A stretch of 64,000 nucleotides of DNA, from contig OZ241871.1 in assembly GCA_965202955.1 (NCBI GenBank), positions 1,364,001-1,428,000 on the forward strand, given 5' to 3'. The translations under genes were made by a program, and so were the position numbers. The stretch's first letter is position 1. Every line of letters begins with the position of its first letter. Shown one piece after another: positions 16,548 through 27,400 of the stretch. The notes under the pieces were generated by a model. That model ran no database searches, was not told the DNA's origin, and was given only the letters and a program-made list of their open reading frames with translations. Source of the DNA: Bin5 sp034422415. GTDB taxonomy: Bacteria; Chloroflexota; Anaerolineae; Caldilineales; Caldilineaceae.

Positions 16548-17552
16548 TTAGTCTAACAGTGGTGGGGGCAGGCTGTCTTCGACGCTGAGCGCATGAAGGG
16601 CGGCGCTGAGTTCAGACAATGTGGGCGCTTCTTGCGGTCCGAACAGTTTCTCCTCGCGAATCATGTCGAGATATATGTCTTCAAGTTGCCGGGTCAGATC
16701 GATCACCTGCCTGCGTTGACTTTGCAGGATGTCTGCGGCATTTTCGGATTCGCCGGGGTCGCCGGCGGGCAGCTCTCCCACCTTGACGCCGGCCGGCGGT
16801 TTGTCGAGAACCTGTCCGGACAAGGGGTCGCGCACCGGCCCGGGATCGTAGGCGAGGTCGCGCGCGACTTCCTCCAAGGCGGTTCGCATCCGGGCCAGGT
16901 GGGCGCGTACGACGCGCAGTTCATGCGGTTTGTAATTGGAGTTCATGATCTCTTCTTTGAGAGCGTCGATGTCTTCCTGTGTGTAACTGGTGAGGCGCTG
17001 GTAGCCGAAACGGCGTCTGCCGGCGTCGGTGAGGACCGGCCGGGCGGGCGCGGCTTCGTCCCCGGTCTGCGCGCTTTCCAGCGTTACAAGGCCCTGCGCG
17101 ATCAGCGATTCGATGGTGTACCGGCGCTGCCAGGCGACGATGGCGGCGGCCTTGTCGAGGAGGTCGGGGTTGCCGAAGCCGCCGGCGGCCTGGGCTGCGG
17201 CGGCTTCGAATTCTTCGTCGCGGATCAGCTCCATGTCGGCATCGGCGAGGCGGTGGAGATCTGCCAGCGTCCTTGCGGCCCGGCTGAGGGCGGAGAGGGC
17301 GGCGGGTTGGATTTTGCCCTCGACCAGATCTTCCATGCCTTGGGTCACCATTTCGATGGGACGGCGCAGGTGTTCGGGTATGCGTTTTTCGGCCCTGGCG
17401 GCGGAGGAGGAGGCTTTGCCGCCGCGCGAGCGCCACTCCTGCGTTATGCCGGCGGGGGCGTGGGCGATGCAGAAGCCGTCGTATTGGGGCTGGCCGTGGC
17501 CCTGGCAGGGCGTTCCATCCTTGTTGAGACTCTTGCAGCGTATTTTTGGCAT
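16548..17552 (-). CDS. Hypothetical protein with N-terminal zinc-ribbon-like motif (DUF5763-like)
   Basis: This 334-residue protein begins with Cys6, Cys16, Cys28 and His31 in the arrangement CKSLNKDGTPC...GFCIAH, like small zinc-binding domains found at the start of phage- and repeat-associated hypothetical proteins. The rest is mostly helical and charged, with no membrane segment. A block with PVLTDAGRRRFGYQRLTSY suggests a second small domain. It reads away from the IS3 fragment at 17968-18060. I assign no function; a DNA-binding role is only a guess from the Cys/His cluster. Confidence 0.65.
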   Translation of the reverse strand: MPKIRCKSLNKDGTPCQGHGQPQYDGFCIAHAPAGITQEWRSRGGKASSSAARAEKRIPEHLRRPIEMVTQGMEDLVEGKIQPAALSALSRAARTLADLHRLADADMELIRDEEFEAAAAQAAGGFGNPDLLDKAAAIVAWQRRYTIESLIAQGLVTLESAQTGDEAAPARPVLTDAGRRRFGYQRLTSYTQEDIDALKEEIMNSNYKPHELRVVRAHLARMRTALEEVARDLAYDPGPVRDPLSGQVLDKPPAGVKVGELPAGDPGESENAADILQSQRRQVIDLTRQLEDIYLDMIREEKLFGPQEAPTLSELSAALHALSVEDSLPPPLLD

Positions 17553-17967
17553 CTTTTTTCTCCTCTGCTACGGCGGCGGGCTCGCGGGCCATGGCGCCGG
17601 AACCGGGGGCGGTCGCGTGGGGCGGCGACAACTGACCTGCGTCGACGCCAGCCGTCAACTCGTTCACCGGCAAGCGGATCTGTTGCCAATTGTCTTCGCG
17701 CTCTACCTACATGCGGGGCTTCGGGGGCTCGGCTACGGGAATGCAGAGGGGCCTATGGGGAAGCCTGCGAATGGGCAGGAAGAGTCATAGAACGATTGTA
17801 CTATCATACTCCAGGAAATGTCAAATCTCACAGGGCAGTCGCATCCGCAAGGGGTAGTCTTGACCAACTTGCCTGGCAGGGCCGGCGGGGCAGGTAGTTC
17901 GTAGGGATTGCGTAGGGTTGGCGTACAGAAAACGCCGACGAATTTCCCCGTATATAGCCGCCGTGCG
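17553..17967. other. Spacer without a supported gene
   Basis: The 415 bases upstream of the zinc-ribbon-like gene contain no convincing frame and no clear promoter. The right end joins the IS3-family relic. Confidence 0.4.
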
Positions 17968-18060
17968 CCGCCGCCGTTTCTTGACTATCGGACTGCCCCT
18001 CCACAGGCTGGGTGAATTGCTCCATTATTCACCTTAGCTTGTGGTCCAGTTTTTGGGGCC
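17968..18060 (-). mobile_element. IS3-family left-end relic, fragment 1
   Basis: On the minus strand the piece starts with the terminal inverted repeat (GGCCCCAAAAACTGGACCAC), then the start of orfA (MEQFTQPVEGQ in one frame), and breaks off after about 90 bases. The same end occurs at about 53040-53100, 54605-54990 and 56650-56750. Confidence 0.7.
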
Positions 18061-18119
18061 AAGCTCAGGGTATGTTCAATCTGCGGGACATTCTTGAGCC
18101 GGTCAACTTGATCTGCTGA

Positions 18120-18416
18120 TCATCCGCCCGATCCACGTTCTCCCCTCTGTTTCGCCTGCATGAACTCCATCACCTGCGCCGCCAGCGCCCGGTTCGGCTC
18201 AACCGGCGCGGCTTCCGCTTCCGTCTCCGCCGCGTCCATCGCCGCCTGTGCGGTCGGATAGTTCGCGCCCCGTCCCAGGTCTTCGCCCGTAGCCCGATCG
18301 CGCACAACGAATGACCACAGGCCGGAGCGTTCCAAGGCGACAACCGCCGCCCGCGTCCGGTTCGCAAGATCGCCGTTGATGTAATCCCCGCGTCGCGTCA
18401 ACTTCCAACCCGTCAT
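18120..18416 (-). CDS. Small conserved hypothetical protein, copy 1 (second gene of the flanking block)
   Basis: This 98-residue protein starts WKLTRRGDYINGDLANR and ends in an Ala/Glu-rich helix. It is almost identical to the protein at 44480-44776; differences are at a handful of positions (for example Thr/Met in the arginine-rich segment and Tyr/His in GANYPTAQ). ATG 18416 overlaps the stop of the upstream gene by four bases (ATGA). The function is unknown; the small alpha/beta core resembles stand-alone domains that modify or bind partner proteins, but I cannot name a family. Confidence 0.65.
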   Translation of the reverse strand: MTGWKLTRRGDYINGDLANRTRAAVVALERSGLWSFVVRDRATGEDLGRGANYPTAQAAMDAAETEAEAAPVEPNRALAAQVMEFMQAKQRGERGSGG

Positions 18417-18676
18417 GTTTCCCTCCTGTAAACAGAAGACCAGTAGGCCCGTTCGTCCTCGAGGATCGCGTGCAGAATCTCGCCCATTTCCCGATGCTCC
18501 CGCTCCCACAGTTCCAGCCACATCCAGGCGATGCACCTTGCCAGATCATCGATCTCGCTTGCGATCCGGAATAGGTCTGGATTCTCTTTGCCGTGCGCGT
18601 GGTCAGGGCCGGCCGCCAGCAGAGGGGACAGCAACTCGATAACCGCATCGTCCACTTGCGCGCGGGCGCTTTCCAC
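18413..18676 (-). CDS. Small hypothetical protein, copy 1, internally deleted
   Basis: This 87-residue protein is the first gene of the block and starts at GTG 18676. It matches the N- and C-terminal parts of the 157-residue paralog at 44773-45246 but lacks about 70 internal residues (from after LLSPLLA to AAGPDHAHG). The deletion is in frame and lies between short CTGCTGGC-like repeats. The C-terminal part (LWEREHREMGEILHAILEDERAYWSSVY) is conserved, so the product may still be made. It is coupled to the next gene by a four-base overlap. Confidence 0.6.
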   Translation of the reverse strand: MESARAQVDDAVIELLSPLLAAGPDHAHGKENPDLFRIASEIDDLARCIAWMWLELWEREHREMGEILHAILEDERAYWSSVYRRET

Positions 18677-18837
18677 TTCATGGCCGCTTCCCTCCGTGAT
18701 ATGCCGGAGGGCCGCCCGGCGCGTGCGAGCGCTACGGTTGAAACCGCTTCCCCGGCCAACGCCGGCCAGCGAGCGCCATCTGCTCTCTTGCATCTTCAAC
18801 CTGCGCCCGTCCAACCGCCGCATACTGCGCAACCGCT

Positions 18838-21800
18838 TTACTGCCGGTCCCACGCTACCGTCAGGCACCCTCCGTACTGCATCATGCTGCACTGGGTATC
18901 GGACTCTGACGACCACGGCCCCTCACCGAACTCGCTTACGCCGCGCACGCTGTAGGCGTAGACGCCCTCGTATGCGACCTCGGTGTCCGTGTATTCCAGG
19001 CCCTCCACGGTGACGTTGGTCTCCACGCCGCTGGCGTCGCGGCGCCGCAGTTCGTAGCGGGTTGCGTTGCCCACCTCGTTCCAGGAGAGACGGACCTCGA
19101 ACGCGCCCTCGTTGGACGCCATCTCGGCCGCCAGCGCGGGCGGGCGCAACGGCACGCCCACCTTGACCTCTACGATGTCCGACCACTCGGAGGGACCGTC
19201 CTCGCTCTGCGAGCGTATGCGAAAATAGTAGACCTCGCCGGGCCTGAGATCGTCGAGCTTCTTCCTGTAAACGTTGCGCGACGCGTCCGGCTCATGCTGC
19301 CACAGGGGGCGGCAGATAAACCTCTCCTTCGACCAGCCGCCGCAGTCGTCGATATCGTAGCTGCTTGCGCCGTCCACGCCCGTCCACGCCAGCGTCACCG
19401 AGCTCTCGCTCGCATCCAAGAGGCGCAGATTGGGCCGGCCCGGGCTGACCTGCACGACGTTCGACCAGTCGCCCGGCCCGGCGGCGTTCCAGCCGCGCAC
19501 CCTGTAGTAGTAGTACGCCCCGGGCGCAACGCTGCGATCTGTATAGGCCGTCTCGGTCATGACGACGCCCGCATTCATCCACTTGTTGTTGACACACGTG
19601 TAGTGGACCTGGTCGCTCAAGAGAATCTCACCGGCGTTCGCTACCACGATCGCGGCGACCACGAAGGTGGTGGCGCCGCCGGTGAACATGTGCAACAGGC
19701 TTGTCGTTCCTTCCACGCTGACCGTCTTGACGAAAGCCTTCTCAGCCCCACTGTCGACGCAGCGCTGCAGCTCGTAGCTGGTTGCGCCGCGCGCCTCCGT
19801 CCACGCCAGCGGGATCCGGCCCCGGCTCGCACTCAGCAGGCCCGCCTTGGGCGCGCCAGACGGCGGGGAGCCGTCCCCCTCCTCCAATCTCGCCTGAACC
19901 ACGTCCGACCAGGGCCCCGGTTCATCCCGATCGTTCAAGCCGCGCAGCCGGTATTCGTACAGCCCGGGCTGGAGCGAATAGGCCGAACGGGTATTGACGG
20001 CATATTCGACCGGCTGCCAGTCGCCGCCGTCGATGCGCCGCTGCAGCTGATAGCTGCCGGCGCGCTGGGCGGGCCCCCACCAGACTGTGATCCCGCTCCT
20101 GTCGCTGAGCAGGCCCAGGTTCAGCCCGATCAGCAGCGCGGGCTTTTCCGGCAGCAGCGACAGGTCCGGCGGGATCTCGAGCTGCAGGCCGTTCGAGCGC
20201 GAGACCTTCCCGCCCGGCTGCCTGACATAGACCACGTATTCGTAGCGTTCCCCGGCCACGGGATGGCGGTCCGTAAAGGTCGTCGCGGTCGCGGGCAGAT
20301 CGCCGCTGATGGCGACATGCGCGCCCTCTGCGCTCTCCCGCCGCAGCACGACGTAGCCGACCGCGTCGGGCGCGGCCTGCCACGCCAGCGAGACCACGGC
20401 CGAGAGCCCGCCCGCGCCGCCCGGCGACTCCACGATGTCCCACTGGCCGGACAGCGCGGTCGTGCCCAGCGCCGGCCGCGCGCCGGCGGCGGCGTCGACC
20501 GCGGTCAGGCAGATTTGGCTGTCGCCCCCGCCAAGCTCGGAGACATAGGCGATGCGGCTGCCGTTCGGCGACCACCTGGGGAACCGGTCCGGCGCCGCGT
20601 CGCCGGTCAGGCGGGCGGCAAGGCCCGTGCCGTCCGCGTTCACTACGTAGACCTCGCTGCGCCCGTCACGCCAGGAGCGAAAGGCGATGCGGCGGCCATC
20701 CGGCGACCAGTTGGGAAACCAGTCCGAGGCCGGGTCGTCGGTGAGGCGGACGAGACCCGAGCCGTCGGCGTTCATGACGTAGAGCTCGTCGTTCCCGTCG
20801 CGGTCCGAGACAAAGGCGATGCGGCGACCGTCCGGCGACCAGGCGGGGGAGGCATCCCATGCGGTGTCGTCGGTGAGACGGGCGAGGCCCGAGCCGTCGG
20901 CGTTCATCAGGTAGATCTCACTGTTGCCGTCGCGGTCAGAGACGAAGGCGATGCGGCCGCCGTCCGGCGACCAGCTGGCCTCTCCGTCCGCGGCGGGGTG
21001 GTCGGTGAGGCGGGCCAGACCCGAGCCGTCGGCGTTCATCGCGTAGATCTCACTGTTGCCGTCGCGCTCTGAGACGAAGGCGATGCGGTTGCCGTCCGGC
21101 GACCAGGCGGGCATCCCATCGCCTGCCGGGTTGTCGGTCAGGCGGCGGGCGCGCCCCGAGCCGTCCGCCGCCACCACGTAGACCTCTTCGTTGCCGTCGC
21201 GCTCGGAGACGAAGGCGATGCGGCTGCCGTCGCGCGACCAGGCGGGCGCGGCGTCCCAGGCGGGATGGTCGGTGAGCCGCGTGGCGCCCGACCCGTCCGC
21301 GTTCATGACGTAGATCTCACTGTTGCCGTCACGGAAAGAGACAAAGGCGATGCGGCCGCCGTCCGGCGACCAGGCCGGGTGTTCATCGTCTGCGGGGCCG
21401 TCGCCGAGACAGACGGGGCCCGAGCCGCCCGAGTCCGTTGTCGCCGGCTCTGTCGTTGGTGGCTGCGCCGGCTCCGCGTCGCCTTGCGCGTCCGTTGTCG
21501 CCGGCACCGTGCCGCCGTCGACGTTCATAACGTAGATCTCTTCGTCCCCGTCGCGGGTAGAATGAAACGCGATGCGGCTGCCGTCCGGGGACCAGGAGGG
21601 ACACGAGTCATCTGCGGGGTCGTCGGTGAGTCGTGTGACGCCCGAGCCGTCGGCGTTCATCACGTAGATTTCCTCGTTCCCGTCACGATTCGATGCAAAG
21701 GCGATGCGGCTGCCGTCCGCCGACCAGCTGGGGAACGCATCATCTGCGGGGTCGTCTGTGAGCCTTACAACCCCCGACCCGTCTGCGTTCATTACGTAGA

Positions 21801-24333
21801 TTTCATCGTTCCCGTCACGGCCAGACGAAAACGCGATGCGGCTGCTGTCCGGCGACCAGCTGAGGCCCCCATCACCTGCGGGGTCGTCCGTGAGCCGAAC
21901 AACGTCCATGCCATCCGCGTTCATCACATAGACATCAAAGCTCCCGTCACGGTCAGAAACAAATGCAATGCGGCTTCCATCCGGCGACCAGATGGGGAGC
22001 ATATCAACTGCGGGGTTGTCGGTAAGACGGGTGAGGTCCGAGCCGTCCACGTTCATCACATAGACCTCGACGTTTCCATCACGAAGAGATGAAAACGCGA
22101 TGTGGCTGCCGTCCGGCGACCAACTGGGGAACCCAGCACCTACGGGGTCGTCGATGAGCCGTACAAGGCCCGAGCCATCCGCGTTTATCACGTAAGTCTC
22201 TAGGGCGAATTCACTGAGAGAGGAAAAAGCAATGCGATCGCCGTCGGGTGACCAAACGGGGCACAGGTCCTCGGCAAGGGCGTCGGTGAGCCGGACGACG
22301 CCCGAGCCATCGTCGTCCGGCGTCGCCGGCTCTGACGTTGGTGGGGGCGGCTCTGACGTTGGTGGGGGCGGCAGCGCCGCGCCGCCGTCTACATTTACCA
22401 CGTAGATCTCAAAATTCCCGTCACGTCTGGATGCAAACGCGATGCGGCTGCCGTCCGGCGACCAGGTGGGGGACACTTCCAGCTCGGCGTCGTCGGTGAG
22501 GGGGGCTGGGCTCGAACCGTCGGCGTTCATCACGTAGATACTCCAGTCCCCGTCACGTCTGGATAGAAAGGCGATACGGCTGCCGTCCGGCGACCAGGCG
22601 GGGGAGTAATCCATCGCGGGGTCATCGGTGAGTTGGGTGAGGCCCGAGCCGTCAGCGTTCATCACGAAGATATCAAAGTTCTCGTCATGTTCGGATGCAA
22701 ATGCAATGCGGCTGCCGTCAGGCGACCAGGTGGGGGACCAGTCTATCGCGCGGTCATCGGTGAGTTGGGTGAGGCCCGAGCCGTCGGCGTTCATCACGTA
22801 GACATCAAGGTTCCCCTCACCGCGAGATACAAAGGCGATGCGGCTGCCGTCCGGCGACCACGAGGGAGGCCACTCCGCATAAAAGTAAATGTCTGTAATC
22901 TCTGCGGAAGTATCGGTGAGACGGGTGAGGTCCGAGCCGTCCGCGTTCATCACGTAGATATGGCAAGGCACTTCAATGCAAGAGACGAACGCGATGCGGT
23001 TGCCGTCCGGTGACCAGTTTGGCACCCAATCATATACGACGTTGTCGGTGAGACGTGCGAGGCCCGTGCCGTCCGTGTTTATCGCGTAGATCTCACGGTT
23101 CCAGTCACGGTCAGAAACAAACGCGATGCGGCTGCCGTCGGGAGACCACGCAGGGGGCCATTCCACTACAAAGCTAAGCCAAGAAAGAGACTTTGTAGAG
23201 CTGGCGGGGAGCCGGGTCAGGCCCGAACCGTCGGCGTTCATCACGTAGATCTCGTAGTCCCCGCCGCGGTCAGAGACAAACGCGATGCGGCGGCCGTCCG
23301 GTGACCAGGAAGGCGACACGTCATGTGCGGGGTTGTTGGTGAGCCGTGCGGGGCTGCTGGTGAGCCGTGCGATGCCCGAGCCGTCGGCGTTGGTCGTCGT
23401 CGTCTCCAACTGCTGCTCTGTCGGTAACGGTGGCGGTGGCGGTGGCGTGTCCTCCTCGCAGAACGGCAGATCCAGCCGGTGCAGGTCACTGTGCTGGACA
23501 TCTCGCCAGATGGCGGGTACACATCCGCTCAAAGCGTTGCCGTAGAGGTTCAGCCGTACCAGGTTCGTGAGGTTGCCCAGCTCGGGAGGGATCGAGCCGC
23601 TCAACCCGTTGTCGCTGAGGTCCAGCGATGTCAGGTTCGTGAGGTTGCCCAGTGCGGCCGGAATCGAGCCGCTCAAATCGTTGTACCTGAGGTTCAGCAC
23701 TGTCAGGTTCGTGAGGTTGCCCAGTGCGGCCGGAATCGAGCCGCTCAAATCGTTTTCATAGAGCCACAGCACTGTCAGGTTTGTGAGGTTGCCCAGCTCG
23801 GCCGGAATCGAGCCGCCCAAATCATTGCCTCTGAGGGACAGCAATGTCAGGTTTGTTAGGTTGCCCAGCTCGGCTGGGATCGAGCCGCTCAGATCGTTGC
23901 TGTAGAGGTCCAGGCGTATCACGCGACCGCTGTTGTCCGTGGTCACACCGTACCATTCGCCGATCGGCGCATCGCTCGACATCCAGTTGTCGTTGTTGTC
24001 CCAGCTGTCGCCTGCGGTTGCCCGGTAGAGCGCTTCCAACGCCGCCCTGTCCGTCGCGGCGTTTGTTGAAGTCGACGCGACGTTCATCGCGTAGGTCTTC
24101 ATGTTCCCGTCACGGTCAGAGACAAACGCGATGTGATTGCCGTCCGGCGACCAGGCGGGGGACACGTCATATGCCGAGTCGTCGGTGGGCAGGGCGGCGT
24201 CCCCGTCAGAGGCGGCCGCGGCGTGCGCGCAGAGCAGAAGGACGGCCATGGCCAGACACGCCAGCGCCGCGATCCTGACCATGCGAGGCAAACTCAGAGG
24301 AGCCAAGTATCCGACCAGATTAAGAGTATTCAT
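18838..24333 (-). CDS. Giant secreted protein A: LRR, 21 PD40 blades, fibronectin III-like domains
   Basis: This 1831-residue protein has a signal peptide (hydrophobic core near residues 20-40 ending AAAASDG), one lone PD40 blade, an LRR cap (ATDRAALEALYRATAGDSW) and five to six plant-type leucine-rich repeats (LSGSIPAELGNLTNL) up to about residue 270. Then come PD40 (TolB-type) blades in groups of seven, six and seven separated by Pro/Thr-rich linkers, and about four fibronectin III-like domains from about residue 1290. PD40 units have the form SPAWSPDG-IAFVSDRDGN-IYVMNADGSG and about 43 residues. No sortase motif or anchor is visible, so it is probably secreted or held by other proteins. 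The start has AAGGGGGGAT nine bases upstream. Confidence 0.85.
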   Translation of the reverse strand: MNTLNLVGYLAPLSLPRMVRIAALACLAMAVLLLCAHAAAASDGDAALPTDDSAYDVSPAWSPDGNHIAFVSDRDGNMKTYAMNVASTSTNAATDRAALEALYRATAGDSWDNNDNWMSSDAPIGEWYGVTTDNSGRVIRLDLYSNDLSGSIPAELGNLTNLTLLSLRGNDLGGSIPAELGNLTNLTVLWLYENDLSGSIPAALGNLTNLTVLNLRYNDLSGSIPAALGNLTNLTSLDLSDNGLSGSIPPELGNLTNLVRLNLYGNALSGCVPAIWRDVQHSDLHRLDLPFCEEDTPPPPPPLPTEQQLETTTTNADGSGIARLTSSPARLTNNPAHDVSPSWSPDGRRIAFVSDRGGDYEIYVMNADGSGLTRLPASSTKSLSWLSFVVEWPPAWSPDGSRIAFVSDRDWNREIYAINTDGTGLARLTDNVVYDWVPNWSPDGNRIAFVSCIEVPCHIYVMNADGSDLTRLTDTSAEITDIYFYAEWPPSWSPDGSRIAFVSRGEGNLDVYVMNADGSGLTQLTDDRAIDWSPTWSPDGSRIAFASEHDENFDIFVMNADGSGLTQLTDDPAMDYSPAWSPDGSRIAFLSRRDGDWSIYVMNADGSSPAPLTDDAELEVSPTWSPDGSRIAFASRRDGNFEIYVVNVDGGAALPPPPTSEPPPPTSEPATPDDDGSGVVRLTDALAEDLCPVWSPDGDRIAFSSLSEFALETYVINADGSGLVRLIDDPVGAGFPSWSPDGSHIAFSSLRDGNVEVYVMNVDGSDLTRLTDNPAVDMLPIWSPDGSRIAFVSDRDGSFDVYVMNADGMDVVRLTDDPAGDGGLSWSPDSSRIAFSSGRDGNDEIYVMNADGSGVVRLTDDPADDAFPSWSADGSRIAFASNRDGNEEIYVMNADGSGVTRLTDDPADDSCPSWSPDGSRIAFHSTRDGDEEIYVMNVDGGTVPATTDAQGDAEPAQPPTTEPATTDSGGSGPVCLGDGPADDEHPAWSPDGGRIAFVSFRDGNSEIYVMNADGSGATRLTDHPAWDAAPAWSRDGSRIAFVSERDGNEEVYVVAADGSGRARRLTDNPAGDGMPAWSPDGNRIAFVSERDGNSEIYAMNADGSGLARLTDHPAADGEASWSPDGGRIAFVSDRDGNSEIYLMNADGSGLARLTDDTAWDASPAWSPDGRRIAFVSDRDGNDELYVMNADGSGLVRLTDDPASDWFPNWSPDGRRIAFRSWRDGRSEVYVVNADGTGLAARLTGDAAPDRFPRWSPNGSRIAYVSELGGGDSQICLTAVDAAAGARPALGTTALSGQWDIVESPGGAGGLSAVVSLAWQAAPDAVGYVVLRRESAEGAHVAISGDLPATATTFTDRHPVAGERYEYVVYVRQPGGKVSRSNGLQLEIPPDLSLLPEKPALLIGLNLGLLSDRSGITVWWGPAQRAGSYQLQRRIDGGDWQPVEYAVNTRSAYSLQPGLYEYRLRGLNDRDEPGPWSDVVQARLEEGDGSPPSGAPKAGLLSASRGRIPLAWTEARGATSYELQRCVDSGAEKAFVKTVSVEGTTSLLHMFTGGATTFVVAAIVVANAGEILLSDQVHYTCVNNKWMNAGVVMTETAYTDRSVAPGAYYYYRVRGWNAAGPGDWSNVVQVSPGRPNLRLLDASESSVTLAWTGVDGASSYDIDDCGGWSKERFICRPLWQHEPDASRNVYRKKLDDLRPGEVYYFRIRSQSEDGPSEWSDIVEVKVGVPLRPPALAAEMASNEGAFEVRLSWNEVGNATRYELRRRDASGVETNVTVEGLEYTDTEVAYEGVYAYSVRGVSEFGEGPWSSESDTQCSMMQYGGCLTVAWDRQ

Positions 24334-24479
24334 CCGACGTATCCCCCCTTGAATTGGTTACGCGCCGCGCACGGCGCATGCCCGGTCCTGCGCCCGGCAT
24401 CCGCCCGCAGTCCAAGCGGAACTCGGGTCCGGCCGCAGGCCGCATCAGCCTGACGGGGGTCGCGCGCCCCGCCTGCGCG

Positions 24480-27400
24480 CTACTCCCGCTCCGCGGCAGC
24501 GCCGGCCGCCAGACTGTAGGCGTAGAGCTTCTCACCCGCGGGGGGCGCGACCCAGATCGTCGCGCCGTCCGACCAGATGTCGCCCGGCCAGACGTTCCCG
24601 GCCGCGCCGCGCGTGGCGACGTCCCTCTCCGCCGCGCGCGCGCCGGTCGCCAGGTCGTAGGCGTACAGCTTGGCGTCGGCCCAGTCCGCCACCCAGATCG
24701 TCGCGCCGTCGGACCAGATGCCTTCAGGGCTGTCGTTGCCCCTTGCGAGGCTGATCCCCCTCTCCCCCGCGCGCGCGCCGGTGGCCAGGTCGTAGGCGTC
24801 GAGCCGGGAATTCTCCCCGTCCGCCACCCACATCGTCGTGCCGTCCGACCAGATGCCGCTGGGCCAGTCGTGCCAGGCGGCGAGGTCGAACCCCTTCTCC
24901 GCCGCACGCGCGCCGCTCGCCAGGTCGTAGGCAAATACCCTGTCGTTCTCCCAGTCCGACACCCACAGAGTGGCGCCGTCCGACCAGATGGGCGGGGATG
25001 GCGATGCTCCCAAGCCAGCAGGGGAGTGCCACCCGTCGATCTCCACGTCCCGCTGCGCCGTGCGCGCGCCGCTCGCCAGGTCATAGGCGAACAGCTTGCC
25101 GGAAAACCAGTTCGCCACCCAGATCGTCACGCCGTCCGACCAGATTCCGTCGGGCCAGCTGTTCTCCTCGGCGAGAACGAGATCCCTGTCGGCCGCGCGC
25201 GCGCCGGGCCGCAGCGTAGGCGCCGGCGCGACCGGTACCTCGCCCGACCAGGGGCCGTTGCCGCCGGCGTTCGCCGCGCGCACCCGGTAGGCGTACCTTT
25301 CCCCGGGTGTAAGACCGGTGTCGGTATAGGAGGTCGCCGTCAGCCTGACCGCGACCTGCGTCCACGCGCCGCCGCTTTTGCGCCACAGCTCATAGCCGCT
25401 TGCGCCTGCCACAACGCTCCAGCGCAGCGTGGCCGAGCTCGCGCCCGGCGCCGGCGCGCGCAGCGCAGGCGCGCCCGCCGGCGCCGGGGCCGCGCCGCTC
25501 CCCAGGTGGTAGGCGTACAGCCTTCGATCCTCCCAGTCCCAGTTCGCCACCCAGATCGTGGCGCCGTCGGACCAGATGCGGCTCGGGTCGTCGTTGCCGG
25601 CGGCGAGGACAATGTCATGGCCCGCGGCGCGCGCGCCGGTCGCCAGGTCATAGGCGAACAGCTTGCCGGCCCCCCAGTCTGCCACCCACATCGTCACGCC
25701 GTCGGACCAGATGTCGTTTGCGCCTTTATTTCCGCCGGCGAATTCGATATCCTTGCCGGCCGCGTGCCCGCCGGTCGCCAGGTCATAGGCGAACAGCTTG
25801 CCAGCCTTCCAGTCCGCCACCCACACCGTGGCGCCGTCGGACCAGATGCCGCTCAGGTAGTCGTTCCCGGCGGCGAATTCGACATCCTGCCCCGCGGCGG
25901 GCGCGGCGGTCGCCGCGTCAAAGGCACGCAGCCTGCCGTCGCCGCCGTTCACCATCCACAGGGTTGCGCCGCCCAACCAGAGGTCCCAAAGGCGGAACTG
26001 TTCGTCGGTGACATCGATGTCGCTGTCGGCCGCGCGCGCGCCGGTCGCCAGGTCGTAGGCGTAGAGCCCGTCGTAGCCTCCATCCGCGACCCAGATCGTC
26101 GCGCCGTCGGACCAGATCTCTCCGTGGGGGATCTGAAAGGTGGGCAGCGTGTCGAGGTCCTGCGCCGCCGCGCGCGCGCCGGTCGCCAGGTCGTAGGCGT
26201 AAAGCCTGTCAGCGAATCCCGTCACCCAGATCGTTTCGCCGTTGGCCCACATGCTCCCGGGCTCGACATGCTCTTCGGCCAGCTCGATATCCCTTGCGGC
26301 CGCGCGCGCGCCCGGCAATCGTGAGGGCGCGGGCGTGACCGACACCACGCCCGACCAGGGGCCGCCCCCGCCGGCGTTGGCCGCGCGCGCCCTGTATTCG
26401 TACCCGCGCCCGGGCGCCAGACCGGTGTCGACGTGGGCCGTCCCGGCCAGCCTGCCGCCGACCAGTGTCCATTCGCCGGCGCCGCGCCGCTCGAGCTCGT
26501 AAGCGGTCGCGCCGTCGGCAGCCGTCCAGGTCAGCCTGACCGAGGTCGCGCTGTGCGTGCGTGCGCGCAGCGTCGTCGCCCCGGGCGGCGGCACGCGCGC
26601 GCCGGCGACCTCCATCACGAAGATGTCCGCGTCCCCGTCGCGGTCGGAGGCAAAGGCGATGCGGCCGCCGGCCGGCGACCAGGCGGGAAAACCATCCCAC
26701 GCAGGGCTGTCGGTGAGACGGGCGACGCCCGAACCGTCCGCGTTCATCAGGTAGACCTCGCTGTTCCCGTCGCGGCCGGAGGCGAAGGCGAGGCGGGCGC
26801 CGTCCGGCGACCAGGAGGGCGAGGCGTCATCGGCCGGGTGGTCGGTCAGGCGGACGAGGCCGGAGCCGTCGGCGTTCACCAGGTAGATCTCATCGTTCCA
26901 GTCACGGTAGGAGACGAAGGCGATGCGGCTGCCGTCCGGCGACCAGGAGGGCGAGGCGTCATCGGCGGGGTGCTCGGTCAGGCGCACGAGGCCGGAGCCG
27001 TCGGCGTTCATCGCGTAGATCTCATCGTTCCAGTCGCGATAGGAGACGAAGGCGATGCGGCTGCCGTCCGGCGACCAGGAGGGCGACGCGTCATCGGCGG
27101 GGTGCTCGGTCAGGCGCACGAGGCCGGAGCCGTCGGCGTTCACTGCGTAGATCTCGCTGTTCCCGTCGCGGTCGGAGGCAAAGGCGATGCGGCTGCCATC
27201 CGGCGACCAGGCGGGCCAGCTGTCATCGGCGGGGTGCTCGGTCAGGCGGACGAGGCCGGAGCCGTCGGCGTTCACTGCGTAGATCTCGCTGTTCCCGTCG
27301 CGGTCGGAGGCAAAGGCGATGCGGCTGCGGTCCGGCGACCAGGCGGGCCAGCTGTCGCCGGCGGCGTGGTCGGTGAGCCGGACGAGGCCCGGGCCGCCGC

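Noticed and set aside
15602..16551. Open frames across the 184-bp repeats
   Set aside because: Each copy is read in a different frame because of 1-base indels, and no frame has a ribosome-binding site or recognisable domain.
16548..17552. Prophage or terminase small subunit
   Set aside because: The zinc-ribbon-like N-terminus occurs in some phage-associated proteins, but no other phage gene is present within several kilobases.
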